Notes: a model not told the origin generated them from the letters alone. Shown: positions 16,296 through 25,280, numbered from the stretch's first letter. The stretch is 33,057 nt of DNA from DATFKA01 sp042095835 (GCA_042095835.1 JBELML010000064.1:1-33057), one strand, 5' to 3'. Numbers and translations are program-made.

Positions 16296-17138
16296 ATGCG
16301 TATAGGGATGAATATGTTACTCTGGACGGATCATGTGACGGAGGAATATTTTCCGCTTATTGAACAATTAAAAACAACAGGTTACGAAGGGATTGAGGTG
16401 CCATTGGGAGCAGGTGATGAAGCACACTATGCTTCAATTGGTGCTTTCTGTGATCAACTTGGCTTGGCTAGAACCTGTGTGACCTCTTTACTAGAAGAGA
16501 CCAATATTGCCAGCCCCGACCCAGCCATACGAGCCGCCGGGGTAGATCGCTTAAAATGGACAATTGACCAAGCTGCAGCAATGGGGGCAGAGCTGATTTG
16601 CGGACCTATTCATTCGGCTTTTGCCTATTTTACCAATCAGCAGCCTACTGAGGACGAAAAGCAATGGAGTATAGAAGGTTTACAAAAAGCGGCTGAATAT
16701 GCAGCTCAAGCAAACATTATACTAACGCCCGAAGCTTTGAATCGATTTGAATGCTATCTATGCAATACGATGGCTCAAATTAAAGAAATTGTAGAAGGTG
16801 TGAACCATCCTAATGTTGGAGCTATTTATGATACCCATCATGCCAATATTGAGGAAAAAAGCCAACAGCAAGCGATCGAATTAATTGCCCCTTACCTCAA
16901 GCATGTACACATCACTGAAAATGATCGAGGAACTCCTGGCAAGGGACAGATCAATTGGGACGAAGTTTTTCGTACCTTGAAGGCTGTTGGTTATGATGGT
17001 TGGTTAACGATTGAAGCATTTAGCACCACCATTCCAGCTTTCGCCAATTCGATTAATGTATGGCGTGATTTTTCCCCTGCTGACGAAGTTTATCTAGAAG
17101 GCTTTCGCTTTATTCAACAAAAATGGCAATCAGCATGA
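16296..17138 (+). CDS. Ketose 3-epimerase-type sugar isomerase/epimerase (TIM barrel)
   Basis: A 280-residue cytoplasmic TIM-barrel protein of the D-tagatose/D-psicose (allulose) 3-epimerase group. All four metal and catalytic residues of that group are present: E146 in TPEALNRFE, D179 in YDTHHANIEE, H205 in HVHITENDRG and E240 in TIEAF. Each lies exactly six residues before its counterpart in Pseudomonas cichorii D-tagatose 3-epimerase (E152, D185, H211, E246). GTPGKGQINWDEV is also typical. The enzyme would epimerise a keto-sugar at C3, needing Mn or a similar metal. It starts 11 bases after the cytochrome gene and ends overlapping the next gene at ATGA. The true substrate could be another ketose or 3-keto sugar. 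Confidence 0.85.
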   Translation: MRIGMNMLLWTDHVTEEYFPLIEQLKTTGYEGIEVPLGAGDEAHYASIGAFCDQLGLARTCVTSLLEETNIASPDPAIRAAGVDRLKWTIDQAAAMGAELICGPIHSAFAYFTNQQPTEDEKQWSIEGLQKAAEYAAQANIILTPEALNRFECYLCNTMAQIKEIVEGVNHPNVGAIYDTHHANIEEKSQQQAIELIAPYLKHVHITENDRGTPGKGQINWDEVFRTLKAVGYDGWLTIEAFSTTIPAFANSINVWRDFSPADEVYLEGFRFIQQKWQSA

Positions 17139-18034
17139 GACGACCTTCTTTTTCTTTAGGTAGTTGGGCTTTCTCCTTCGGACCTTTTGAAAGCAATCCC
17201 TGGTCTTTTGATCAATTCTTAGCGTACACGGCCCAAGCGGGCTATGATGGTATTGAAATTAACGGATTCCACCCACACCCGCATCCTGATGTTTATAATA
17301 CCAAAGAGAAATGTGCTGTACTCAAAAAGCAAATTCAAGATTTAGGCTTAGGTATTTCAGGGTATGCACCAGATTTTCGACATGTTCCTGCGGCGATAGT
17401 GCCGCAAGAAGATCACTTAAAAGCCATTGATAAGGCTTTAGCTTTTTGTAATCACATGGAGATTGATGTACTAAGAGTAGATACCATCAGTCCACCCGAA
17501 GAGCTAATCGGATCTGAATATAGTCGCCGATTTGATCGCTTGGCCGACACCTGGCGAGCGGCAGCGGAGGCCTGTAAGCAAGCGGGCGTATTACTGGTAT
17601 GGGAATTCGAACCTGGGTTCTGGTTGAACAAACCCAGAGAGGTCAAGCATATCGTGGAGGCCGTCAATCATAGTCATTTCAAGGTTTTATTCGATACGAG
17701 TCACGCTTTCATGTGTGCTGTGACAGGAGCCAGGCATACCGGCGAAAAGGAGATTTTGGATGGTGGTGTAGTGGAGTTTGCCAAGATGCTCAAAGGCCAT
17801 ATCGGTCATTTTCATTTGATTGATAGCGATGGCACTTTACACGATAATGAAACGAGTACGCATGCACCATTCGGTACAGGTTTGATTGATTTCAAAGCTG
17901 TGATTGAGGAAATCCGTGAAGAAGTGGAGCCTCTAGAGTGGTGGTGCTTCGATTTTTGCTTTTGTCCAACTACGGAAGAAGATGCTAAAAAAGCGATCCC
18001 TTTTGTAGAACAGGTAATTGCAGCCATCAAATAG
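17135..18034 (+). CDS. Xylose-isomerase-like sugar isomerase/epimerase
   Basis: A 299-residue TIM-barrel protein of the sugar phosphate isomerase/epimerase (AP endonuclease 2) superfamily. I take the ATG at 17135 because it overlaps the previous stop as ATGA, a common coupling arrangement; an ATG four codons upstream is possible. Metal-type residues are E157 in VWEFEPG, D187 in FDTSHA and H227 in HFHLIDSDG. The fourth ligand, usually Glu, is D273 in CFDFCF. The pattern PFGTGLIDFKAV is typical of these enzymes. The substrate is unknown; the context suggests a sugar or cyclitol. It is followed by an alpha/beta hydrolase after 70 bases. Confidence 0.82.
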   Translation: MRRPSFSLGSWAFSFGPFESNPWSFDQFLAYTAQAGYDGIEINGFHPHPHPDVYNTKEKCAVLKKQIQDLGLGISGYAPDFRHVPAAIVPQEDHLKAIDKALAFCNHMEIDVLRVDTISPPEELIGSEYSRRFDRLADTWRAAAEACKQAGVLLVWEFEPGFWLNKPREVKHIVEAVNHSHFKVLFDTSHAFMCAVTGARHTGEKEILDGGVVEFAKMLKGHIGHFHLIDSDGTLHDNETSTHAPFGTGLIDFKAVIEEIREEVEPLEWWCFDFCFCPTTEEDAKKAIPFVEQVIAAIK

Positions 18035-18104
18035 TTAGAGGGTTTTGTCTTAGGCGAAGTCCTTCTTCATAATATCATTACATCACCATATCCCTATATA
18101 AATT

Positions 18105-18902
18105 ATGCCATACGCCAATTCAAACGGAACAAAGATTTACTATCAAATACGAGGGGAGGGAAAACCTCTAGTTTTATTGATGGGATTTGGAGCAGATGGA
18201 AATGTCTGGGAGCAACATGCAGCTGTATACGAGCAACATTTCCAGTGTATTATTTTGGATAATAGGGGAGTGGGATTGTCTGATCAACCATCTGGGCCGT
18301 ATAATACAGCCATGATGGCCGACGATACCGCCGCGGTAATGGATCATGCCGGTGTGGCAAAAGCCAAAGTTGCGGGCATATCCATGGGAGGCGCGATCGC
18401 TCAGGAATTTGCTTTACGCCATCCCGATCGAGTAGAATGTCTAGTGCTAATCAGCACTTGGCCACGCTTTAATAACTATGCCAAGACAGTGTACGAAAAC
18501 CTCAAAAAATTGAGGACGACTAGCGCACCGGATAATTTTATGGAATTATTGCAGCTTTGGATATTTGCACCGCCCTATTATGAGAAACATTTAGTGGATT
18601 TGAAAGAAGGCCAAAAGGCGGCTAAAAGTAATGCTAAACCACAAAGTCAAACCGGATTTGAAGGACAATTAGATGCATGTATCCAGCATGATACCGTAGC
18701 TCGACTTGGTCAAATCCAAATTCCTACTTTGATTACGATTGGAGATATGGACATTTTTACGCCACCTGCCTTCTCGCAACTCCTGCATCAGGGCATTAAG
18801 GACTCTGAATATGTATCTTTTCCAGAGGGAGGTCATGTACACCATTGGGAGGATTTGGAGCGATTCAATCAGGTGACAACGGATTTTTTATTAAAACATT
18901 AA
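18105..18902 (+). CDS. Alpha/beta-hydrolase
   Basis: A 265-residue cytoplasmic alpha/beta-hydrolase, the usual single-domain length. The catalytic triad is visible: S93 in the nucleophile elbow GISMGG, D216 in GDMDIFTP and H244 in GGHVHHWE. LLMGFGADGNVWEQH supplies the oxyanion segment and DNRGVGLSD the following strand. The overall form resembles 3-oxoadipate enol-lactonase and similar lactone or ester hydrolases. Beside sugar epimerases and a cytochrome dehydrogenase-like gene, a sugar-lactonase role is attractive but only inferred. No signal peptide. It lies 12 bases before the next TIM-barrel gene, so the two are probably co-translated. Confidence 0.85.
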   Translation: MPYANSNGTKIYYQIRGEGKPLVLLMGFGADGNVWEQHAAVYEQHFQCIILDNRGVGLSDQPSGPYNTAMMADDTAAVMDHAGVAKAKVAGISMGGAIAQEFALRHPDRVECLVLISTWPRFNNYAKTVYENLKKLRTTSAPDNFMELLQLWIFAPPYYEKHLVDLKEGQKAAKSNAKPQSQTGFEGQLDACIQHDTVARLGQIQIPTLITIGDMDIFTPPAFSQLLHQGIKDSEYVSFPEGGHVHHWEDLERFNQVTTDFLLKH

Positions 18903-18914
18903 AACGGAAAGCTC

Positions 18915-19727
18915 ATGCCTATTCGATTGGCTTGTGAAACCTATACCTGGCAAATGCCTGGAGAGCAGTATAAGGGTAAGCTGCCGCACATTATGAAGGT
19001 GATGGCTGAAGCAGGCTTTCAGGGAATCGAACCTGAAACAAGTTTCTTCGGCGACTTGTCGGATCCCTTAAAGATGAAAGCTGCTTTAGAGGAAAACGGC
19101 TTGGAATTGACAGCGCTATGTCATGTAGAAGATTGGTTAAATCCTCAAGAAACACCCGAGGAAGCCGCCAATGCCGAGCAATGGATGGCCTTCATGGAGC
19201 ATTTTCCGAATACGATATACCTACTGGTGCAAATGCCTGGAAAGGATAGGCACCATTTGGAGGAACGCCAGCAGAATCTGCTTTCCTGTGTCAATGCCGT
19301 TGCTGAAAGGGCTTATGATAAAGGGATTAATTGTTCCTATCACCCGAATTCTCCAATGGGTTCTATCTTTAGGACGGAAGAGGATTATAAAATTTTATTA
19401 CCTGGTTTAGATGATCGGTATATCGGATATACGCCAGATGTTGGGCACATTGCAAAAGGCGGTATGGATCCTTTAAGTATCATGAAAGAATATATGAATC
19501 TAGTCAATCTAGTTCATTACAAAGATATGTACGCTGATGGTCGCTGGGCACCTACTGGTGAGGGAATCATCGATTTTAAAGCAATCACCGAATACTTGGT
19601 CGATCAAGGCTACCAAGGATGGATCATCATGGAAGACGAATGCGATGCCTGTATAACAGATCCTGATGGGGTGACTTTACAAGACGGAATATTCATCAAA
19701 GAAAAAATTGAAACTTTGCTGTCTTAA
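18915..19727 (+). CDS. Xylose-isomerase-like TIM barrel (IolE-like)
   Basis: A 270-residue protein of the same superfamily as the two genes upstream, but of a different branch that resembles inosose dehydratase IolE. It begins MPIRLACETYTWQMPG. Metal-type residues are D175 and H178 in PDVGHIAKGG, H201 in HYKDMYADG and E240 in IMEDECD; the SYHPNSPMG segment (about 150) supplies another His. TGEGIIDFKAI is typical. The likely reaction is isomerisation or dehydration of a keto-sugar or inosose; substrate unproven. It is the last gene of the close run that begins at 13240; a 236-base structured gap follows. Confidence 0.82.
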   Translation: MPIRLACETYTWQMPGEQYKGKLPHIMKVMAEAGFQGIEPETSFFGDLSDPLKMKAALEENGLELTALCHVEDWLNPQETPEEAANAEQWMAFMEHFPNTIYLLVQMPGKDRHHLEERQQNLLSCVNAVAERAYDKGINCSYHPNSPMGSIFRTEEDYKILLPGLDDRYIGYTPDVGHIAKGGMDPLSIMKEYMNLVNLVHYKDMYADGRWAPTGEGIIDFKAITEYLVDQGYQGWIIMEDECDACITDPDGVTLQDGIFIKEKIETLLS

Positions 19728-19841
19728 TTGACCGGCAAGAAACTCGGATTTTTATTGAATTTTACTGTACCTTATATCAACCAAGGAATCAATAGATTTA
19801 TAAACGAAACGATATCAAAAAATGAAATGAGCATGATCTTA

Positions 19842-19876
19842 TTTAATCATAAAATCACCAAGCGGTGATGATTAAA
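19842..19876. repeat. Bulged hairpin upstream of the ThuA gene
   Basis: TTTAATC (19842-19848) pairs with GATTAAA (19870-19876), and ATCACC (19854-19859) with GGTGAT (19864-19869) around the loop AAGC, leaving a five-base bulge on the left. No T-run follows on the plus strand, so it is not an ordinary intrinsic terminator for the upstream operon. Confidence 0.45.
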
Positions 19877-19907
19877 AAAGATTATGCGAAAGCGAAGCGG
19901 TTGCAGA

Positions 19908-19962
19908 TGTTTAAAATTTCTGCAAAAAATTAGCTTTCTAGCATTTGCAAAAATTTTAAACA
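19908..19962. repeat. Palindrome D abutting the ThuA start codon
   Basis: TGTTTAAAATTTCTGCAAA (19908-19926) and TTTGCAAAAATTTTAAACA (19944-19962) pair at 18 of 19 positions, and the centre continues with GCT-ttct-AGC. The right arm ends one base before the ATG at 19964. The outer TGTTTAAAATTT also occurs at the right terminus of element C and, as TGTTTAAA, at both ends of element A. It could be a short relative of those elements or a translational control hairpin. Confidence 0.6.
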
Positions 19963-19963
19963 G

Positions 19964-21088
19964 ATGAAAAATATAACACTCCTCTTTTGTTTTGCTTTTA
20001 TGCTCTTCGCCTGCCAAACCAAAACCGCAGAACAAGAAACCACTACAGCAACTACTCCCGAAACCCCAATCCAATGGCTCACTTTTGAAGGCAAAGCCGA
20101 TATGCCAAAGATCGTACTTGTGTCAGGAGACGAAGAGTATCGCTCCGAAGAAACCCTTCCTCAGCTCGCTAAAATATTGAGTGAACATCATGGCTTCAAT
20201 TGTACCGTATTGTTTGCTCAAGATCCCGAAGCACCAGGCATTATCAATCCCAATTATCTCTATAATATTCCAGGTCTTGAGCAATTATCAGATGCGGATA
20301 TGATGGTCATGTTCACCCGTTTTCGGGCCTTACCCGATGAGCAAATGGCCCATATCGAAGCCTACCTAAAATCTGGCAAACCTGTATTGGGTATCCGTAC
20401 TGCTACCCATGCTTTTTTCTATAATGATAAAGTCCCCTTCGAGTCTAGCTATACTCATTATGGCGACTTTAATAAACTGGAAAATGAATGGGCAGATGGT
20501 TTTGGTCGCTTGGTCCTAGGAGAGCATTGGGTCACCCATCATGGGCATCATAAACACCAAAGTACTAGAGGGTTACAAGCAACAGGAACAGCAGATCATC
20601 CCATTTGGCAAGGAATCGAAGACGGAGCTATCTGGGGAGCCACCGATGTATACGGCGTTCGGCTACCTCTACCGGGAGATGCTCAAGCTATTGTACTTGG
20701 GCAGGTCGTTAATCGTGCCGGTGAATTTGACGAAGATGATTTGCTATACGGAATGCGAGATACGGATACCGAAGTGGCCACTACTACACAAGATAAAGAA
20801 TACCATCCCAATGATCCAATGATGCCTATAGCCTGGACCAAAAGCTACCAGCTACCTGGCGGCCAGACGGGTAAAGCTTTTACCACCACGATAGGTGCCT
20901 CAACAGATTTTCTGAACGAAGGTGTACGAAGAATGATGGTGAATGCCAGTTATTGGTTATTGGATAAAGCGGTTCCATCTCCAGCAAAAGTAGATCTTGT
21001 AGGCGATTATGCCCCTACGCCCTTTGCCTTTCTAGAAGAAGATCATTTTGTGAAGAAGAATGTGAGTGTCGCTTCCTTAGCTAATTAG
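19964..21088 (+). CDS. ThuA-domain lipoprotein
   Basis: A 374-residue protein with a lipoprotein signal ending LFAC (C17), followed by a Thr-rich linker (about 22-36). The rest is a ThuA-like, glutamine-amidotransferase-fold domain with VLVSGDEEYRSEETLPQLAKIL (about 51-72), MVMFTRFRALPDEQ and PVLGIRTATHAF. Trehalose-utilisation-type (ThuA) proteins are linked to handling of 3-keto sugars. This one lacks the usual amidotransferase Cys at the nucleophile position (the segment reads GIRTATHAF), as in ThuA relatives. It should act at the envelope. Its start codon abuts palindrome D. It converges with the transglutaminase-like gene, sharing four bases. Confidence 0.85.
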   Translation: MKNITLLFCFAFMLFACQTKTAEQETTTATTPETPIQWLTFEGKADMPKIVLVSGDEEYRSEETLPQLAKILSEHHGFNCTVLFAQDPEAPGIINPNYLYNIPGLEQLSDADMMVMFTRFRALPDEQMAHIEAYLKSGKPVLGIRTATHAFFYNDKVPFESSYTHYGDFNKLENEWADGFGRLVLGEHWVTHHGHHKHQSTRGLQATGTADHPIWQGIEDGAIWGATDVYGVRLPLPGDAQAIVLGQVVNRAGEFDEDDLLYGMRDTDTEVATTTQDKEYHPNDPMMPIAWTKSYQLPGGQTGKAFTTTIGASTDFLNEGVRRMMVNASYWLLDKAVPSPAKVDLVGDYAPTPFAFLEEDHFVKKNVSVASLAN

Positions 21089-22263
21089 AACTCTTCAAGT
21101 GCATCTACTAGCTTGTCAATATTTGTCAATTGTGCTCGACGGATAAAATTGATATCATTGGAGCGAATCAATTGCTGTGCTGATTGTAGTTGACGCAGTA
21201 GGTTCTTTTTTCGGGTTTCTAGTGTTTTAGGATCTTCAATATCTTCCAGCAAACTGTATTGGGCGATGGATTGATTGAGTAAGAGACCGGCATGGAGATC
21301 TATTTGCCAATCGAAAAGTTGGCTAAGTGTGGCCCCGAGTTGACAAGCGGCAATAGCCTTTTGTTGTAATGCCATATAACCTGAGATATCTCCCTTGCTT
21401 TGTAGCTGGTCTGCTTGATCAGAAAGCCGACCTGCATAGTCGTAAAGGGCATGGCCATAATCCTCTTTTATATCCGTAGTAGGATTGAATTCATAGGACA
21501 ATTGCGCCTCTTTTAAGCGCCTTTCGGGTAGCGGAAGTGCTAAAAATTGAGCAATATTATCGGCATAATTAAAGCAGGAATCTGGCTGTATGGCTTTTTG
21601 ATAGATTTGAGCCGCCTCCATTTTAAAGTCCTGTGTGCCGATAGGGCAAGCTAGGAGTTGCCACATGGGGATTAATGGCAGATGGTTGACAATGAACTTC
21701 TCGGGACTTGTCAAGAAAAAGCCCTCATGGAAAGTTTGTACAAAATCATTTTCCTGGTTGATAATTCCTCTTCCCCAGGTAACATCAAGGAGTCTCCATC
21801 GACCCTCTAATAAAACAGCATTCCAGGCATGATCGGGTTCGTTCAATTGAGGTGCAGAGGTGATCGTGCCTTTGCTATAACCAAAAATCATTTCTGTAGA
21901 AAACCCGGCCAATTCGGCCATCGTCTTGAATAATTGGGAGTAGCCAAAGCAGACAGCTTTTTGCCGATCCAAAATATCTCGGTTGTGCCGATTAATTCTT
22001 CGATTCCCATTTTTATAGGCTTCCTGATCGTATTGGATATTATGGATCAGCCAAGCGTATATGGTCCACAGTTTTTCTTCTTCCGTTTTACAGGCCGAGG
22101 TGAGATAAGGCACTAGCGTTAATACATTGTCCTTCAAGTTTTTTGGCGCCCGTAAGGCATGTCTTGTTAGTTTGGGATAAGGATCAGTCACCTGCGCATG
22201 AATGGAGGATGCCACAAGTAGAAGAACGCCAATCAAGAGGTATATAGCCTTATTTATTTTCAA
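21085..22263 (-). CDS. Exported transglutaminase-like protein
   Basis: A 392-residue protein with a signal peptide (residues 1-24, ending SIHAQ). A transglutaminase-like cysteine-protease fold follows: C105 in KAVCFGYSQLF, H145 in EPDHAWNAV and D160 in LLDVTWGRG form the triad. WTIYAWLIHNIQYD (66-79) is the typical lead-in helix. The C-terminal half (about 230-392) is helical and TPR-like in character, without a clear family. Such proteins are common in Bacteroidota and are thought to act on peptides or cross-links in the envelope; the substrate is unknown. It runs opposite to the sugar genes on either side and does not seem part of that system. Confidence 0.82.
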   Translation of the reverse strand: MKINKAIYLLIGVLLLVASSIHAQVTDPYPKLTRHALRAPKNLKDNVLTLVPYLTSACKTEEEKLWTIYAWLIHNIQYDQEAYKNGNRRINRHNRDILDRQKAVCFGYSQLFKTMAELAGFSTEMIFGYSKGTITSAPQLNEPDHAWNAVLLEGRWRLLDVTWGRGIINQENDFVQTFHEGFFLTSPEKFIVNHLPLIPMWQLLACPIGTQDFKMEAAQIYQKAIQPDSCFNYADNIAQFLALPLPERRLKEAQLSYEFNPTTDIKEDYGHALYDYAGRLSDQADQLQSKGDISGYMALQQKAIAACQLGATLSQLFDWQIDLHAGLLLNQSIAQYSLLEDIEDPKTLETRKKNLLRQLQSAQQLIRSNDINFIRRAQLTNIDKLVDALEEF

Positions 22264-22559
22264 AATAATTCGATTTAGTAGCCTGCAACATAGGTCTTTA
22301 GTTTTTTATAAAAAATCTAATTCACGCCTGTCACAGGTCCTTAAAATAGCGATAAAAACACTTTTTTCCTATCTGAAGATGAAGCAGATAGGGACATTGG
22401 CGCTTGGTTAGTTTAAAAAAACCTATAAGTAAACTCCAATTTTAAACGATTAATTATTATGTTAGTCGCTCGATTCAACCAAACTATTTTAAAGAAAAAG
22501 ACTCAAAAACAAAACCTTATTCGCATTTGAGTCTTGGATCAACGTAAACTTTGCAAACA
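22264..22559. other. 296-base divergent spacer
   Basis: I see no gene here. It separates the minus-strand transglutaminase-like gene from the plus-strand MFS gene, so two promoters are expected; none could be placed with confidence. One hairpin, CCTATCTG and CAGATAGG (22368-22392), has an 8-bp stem, and a TTTTAAAC sequence (22438-22445) resembles the ends of the palindromic elements. Confidence 0.35.
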
Positions 22560-23792
22560 ATGACTAAAGAAAACAGGTTATTTTACGGTAGCTGTTTTGC
22601 TCTCATCACTACCGCTTTATCCTTCAGTATTCGTGCGGGAATTCTGCCACAACTTGGAGAAGAATTGAGCCTTTCTGCGCAACAGCTAGGGCGTATCAAT
22701 AGTATGTGGTTTTTTGGCTTTCCTATTTCCATGGTGATTGGTGGTTTGATCTACCATTCAGTGGGTGGAAAAGCCATCATGCAATTTGCATTCTTTGCCC
22801 ATGCAATAGGTATTATCCTAACTATTTATGCAGGGAGCTTTGGCATGCTCATGTTGTCTACCTTCCTAGTAGGATTAGGTAATGGCTGTACAGAAGCTGC
22901 TTGTAATCCAATGATTGCAGATACTTATGAGGGCAAACGTATGAGCACCATGATGAACCGATTCCATATGTGGTTTCCGGGTGGTATAGTCATCGGTAGT
23001 TTAGTATCACTCTTAATGACGAATATGGGGATGACTTGGCAAGCCCAAATTTGGGTTATCTTGATTCCTACCGTGATTTATGCCTATTTATTCTGGGGGC
23101 AAGATTGGCCCAAGGCAAAAGTCGTACAGGCTGGAACTTTATCCGGAAATCTACAAGCGATGCTTTCACCCTTGTTCATCTTTATGATGGTATGTATGTG
23201 GTTCACCGCCCAATCCGAGTTCGGACCGACTCAATGGGTCGAGTTGATTTTAAGTTCTAGTGGCGCGACGCCAATGCTTGTATTGGCCTTGATAACAGGT
23301 ACAATGGCCATTGCTAGATATTTCGGTGGAGAGGCAGTTCACAAATTCAATACGACAGGAGTATTGTTGGGATCAGCTATTCTCGCAGCTCTTGGTTTAT
23401 TCTTGTTTACACAAATTACAGGCCCGGCTGTCTACGGTGTTGCCATCATCTTTGCCTTAGGGGTAGCATATTTTTGGCCTAATATGATTGGATTTATTGC
23501 AGACTATGTGCCAAAGAGTGGTGCACTTGGGATGTCGGTAGTTGGAGCTATAGGTATGCTTTCATCTTATTTCATGCAACCTATTATTGGAGGCTGGATT
23601 GATAGTAATCGTACCGAAGGTATTGCCCAAGGCTTAGCAGATTCCAATTTAGAGCTATATACAGGACAACAGACCTTAACAACCATGATTTTCTTTCCAG
23701 GAGTCTTGATTATTATGTTCACAATACTGTATTTTTGGATGAAAGGCCGCAAGCCTCAAAGTCAAGAGCACGCAGAAGCTGCTGTTGCCTAG
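22560..23792 (+). CDS. MFS transporter
   Basis: A 410-residue inner-membrane permease with about 12 hydrophobic helices, of the major facilitator superfamily. I start at the ATG at 22560; a TTG three codons upstream is also in frame. The first half holds FGFPISMVIGGLIYHSVGGKAIM (about 50-72), a loop-2-3 motif A-like stretch, and LVGLGNGCTEAACNPMIAD, a conserved-looking segment between helices. The form suits sugar or organic-solute:H+ symport; the substrate is not readable. Between the ThuA gene and a Gfo/Idh/MocA oxidoreductase, it probably imports a sugar or keto-sugar. A strong terminator follows, so the oxidoreductase has its own promoter or depends on read-through. Confidence 0.87.
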   Translation: MTKENRLFYGSCFALITTALSFSIRAGILPQLGEELSLSAQQLGRINSMWFFGFPISMVIGGLIYHSVGGKAIMQFAFFAHAIGIILTIYAGSFGMLMLSTFLVGLGNGCTEAACNPMIADTYEGKRMSTMMNRFHMWFPGGIVIGSLVSLLMTNMGMTWQAQIWVILIPTVIYAYLFWGQDWPKAKVVQAGTLSGNLQAMLSPLFIFMMVCMWFTAQSEFGPTQWVELILSSSGATPMLVLALITGTMAIARYFGGEAVHKFNTTGVLLGSAILAALGLFLFTQITGPAVYGVAIIFALGVAYFWPNMIGFIADYVPKSGALGMSVVGAIGMLSSYFMQPIIGGWIDSNRTEGIAQGLADSNLELYTGQQTLTTMIFFPGVLIIMFTILYFWMKGRKPQSQEHAEAAVA

Positions 23793-23828
23793 ATACTGCT
23801 GCGGCATAATAGATACATTAATTATTCT

Positions 23829-23877
23829 CAAGCGCCCTAAGCGACACTCGTGTACGTTTAGGGCGCTTGTTGTTTTT
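23829..23877 (+). terminator. Intrinsic terminator after the MFS gene
   Basis: CAAGCGCCCTAA (23829-23840) and TTAGGGCGCTTG (23858-23869) form a perfect 12-bp stem followed by TTGTTTTT. It lies 36 bases after the MFS stop and just before the oxidoreductase gene. Confidence 0.88.
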
Positions 23878-23899
23878 AACCAAACCAAAATCCAAGATT

Positions 23900-25273
23900 A
23901 TGAAGAAAAATCGTAGAGATTTTATCAAAGAATCAGCCTTAGTAGCAGCAGGTGTTGCTATGGCTCCTACTATTGTTCCCGCATCTGTAATGGGAAAGAA
24001 AAGTGGCTTTATTCCGCCTTCCGATCGGATCACCCTTGGTTTTATCGGTGCAGGAAACCAAGCCGGGAACGATGCCCGTCGTTTCCTACGTGATGAGCGC
24101 GTACAGATTACGACGATCTGCGACGTTAATGCCGAAGGGCCGGGTTATTGGAACGGCTCCGTCGCTGGTCGAAATCCACTCATCAATACCGTGAATGAAA
24201 CTTACTCTGAGAAGTTTGGAAAGGCTTATAAAGGCACCAAAGGCTATGAAGACTTTAGAGAAGTGCTAGCATTGAAAGATGTCGATGCTGTGGTTATTGA
24301 GACCCCCGACCACTGGCATTCGATACCCGTCATGATGGCTGCCGCTGCTAAAAAGGACATCTACTGCCAAAAACCACTATCCCTAACTATTGCAGAAGGT
24401 CGGGCGATGAGTAATGCTGTGAAAAAGTATGATGTCGTCTTTCAAACGGGCAGCCAACAACGCTCAGACCGCAATTTTAGAAGAGTTTGCGAATTGGTGC
24501 GAAATGGTCGTATTGGCCAATTAAAAACCGTTACGGTTGGCCTGCCTGGAGGTACACCCGACTTTGGTAAAACGGGAGATCAAACAGAGACAGTCCCAGT
24601 CCCCAAAGGATTTAATTATGACCTTTGGTTAGGACCAGCACCGGATGCACCCTACTGTCCTGCAAGAACGCATGTCAACTTCCGTTGGATTTGGGATTAT
24701 TCTGGTGGCCAAGTGACCGATTGGGGAGGACACCATCCAGATATCGCTCAATGGGGTATGGGTACTGAGTATACCGGCCCTGTGCGTATTGAGAATGTCA
24801 GTTCTAAATGGTCAGATCATCCGGTTTGGGATACGGCTACTGAGTTCCATTTCGAATGTGTATATGCCAATGGAGTACGTTTGATCTACACCAGTAAAGA
24901 TGGCAATACCGGCGTCAAATTTGAAGGGACAGATGGACACGTTTGGGCACATCGTGGTAGGCACGGAGCTAGCTCCGAAGACATCTACTACAGCAAAATT
25001 GCTGAAGACGAGCTCAAACTGTACGAAAGTAATGATCACTACCGCAACTTTATTGATTGTGTAATATCCAGAAAAGAGCCCGTGGCACCTGTAGAAATTG
25101 CCCACCGTTCTGTTTCGGTAGCGCACTTAGGTAATATTGCCATGAAGCTGAACGAGGACTTAGTATGGGATCCTAAAAAGGAAAAATTCAAAGGAAATCG
25201 GGCAGCGAATAAGATGCTAGAAAGACCAATGCGTGCGCCTTGGGATAAGGTGTATCGCGATCATTTGGTTTAA
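23900..25273 (+). CDS. Tat-exported Gfo/Idh/MocA-family oxidoreductase
   Basis: A 457-residue protein. I start at the ATG at 23900 because it gives a twin-arginine signal, MKKNRRDFIKESALVAAG, so the folded enzyme with its cofactor should be exported. The Rossmann motif is GFIGAGNQAG (47-56). The usual EKP motif reads CQKPLS (C156-Q157-K158-P159), keeping the catalytic-type Lys. TDWGGHHPDIAQWGMG is typical of the exported branch. These NAD(P)-binding enzymes oxidise or reduce sugars and cyclitols, and related ones take part in 3-keto-glycoside pathways. Terminators lie on both sides, so it is probably transcribed alone. Confidence 0.9.
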   Translation: MKKNRRDFIKESALVAAGVAMAPTIVPASVMGKKSGFIPPSDRITLGFIGAGNQAGNDARRFLRDERVQITTICDVNAEGPGYWNGSVAGRNPLINTVNETYSEKFGKAYKGTKGYEDFREVLALKDVDAVVIETPDHWHSIPVMMAAAAKKDIYCQKPLSLTIAEGRAMSNAVKKYDVVFQTGSQQRSDRNFRRVCELVRNGRIGQLKTVTVGLPGGTPDFGKTGDQTETVPVPKGFNYDLWLGPAPDAPYCPARTHVNFRWIWDYSGGQVTDWGGHHPDIAQWGMGTEYTGPVRIENVSSKWSDHPVWDTATEFHFECVYANGVRLIYTSKDGNTGVKFEGTDGHVWAHRGRHGASSEDIYYSKIAEDELKLYESNDHYRNFIDCVISRKEPVAPVEIAHRSVSVAHLGNIAMKLNEDLVWDPKKEKFKGNRAANKMLERPMRAPWDKVYRDHLV

Positions 25274-25280
25274 AAAATGC

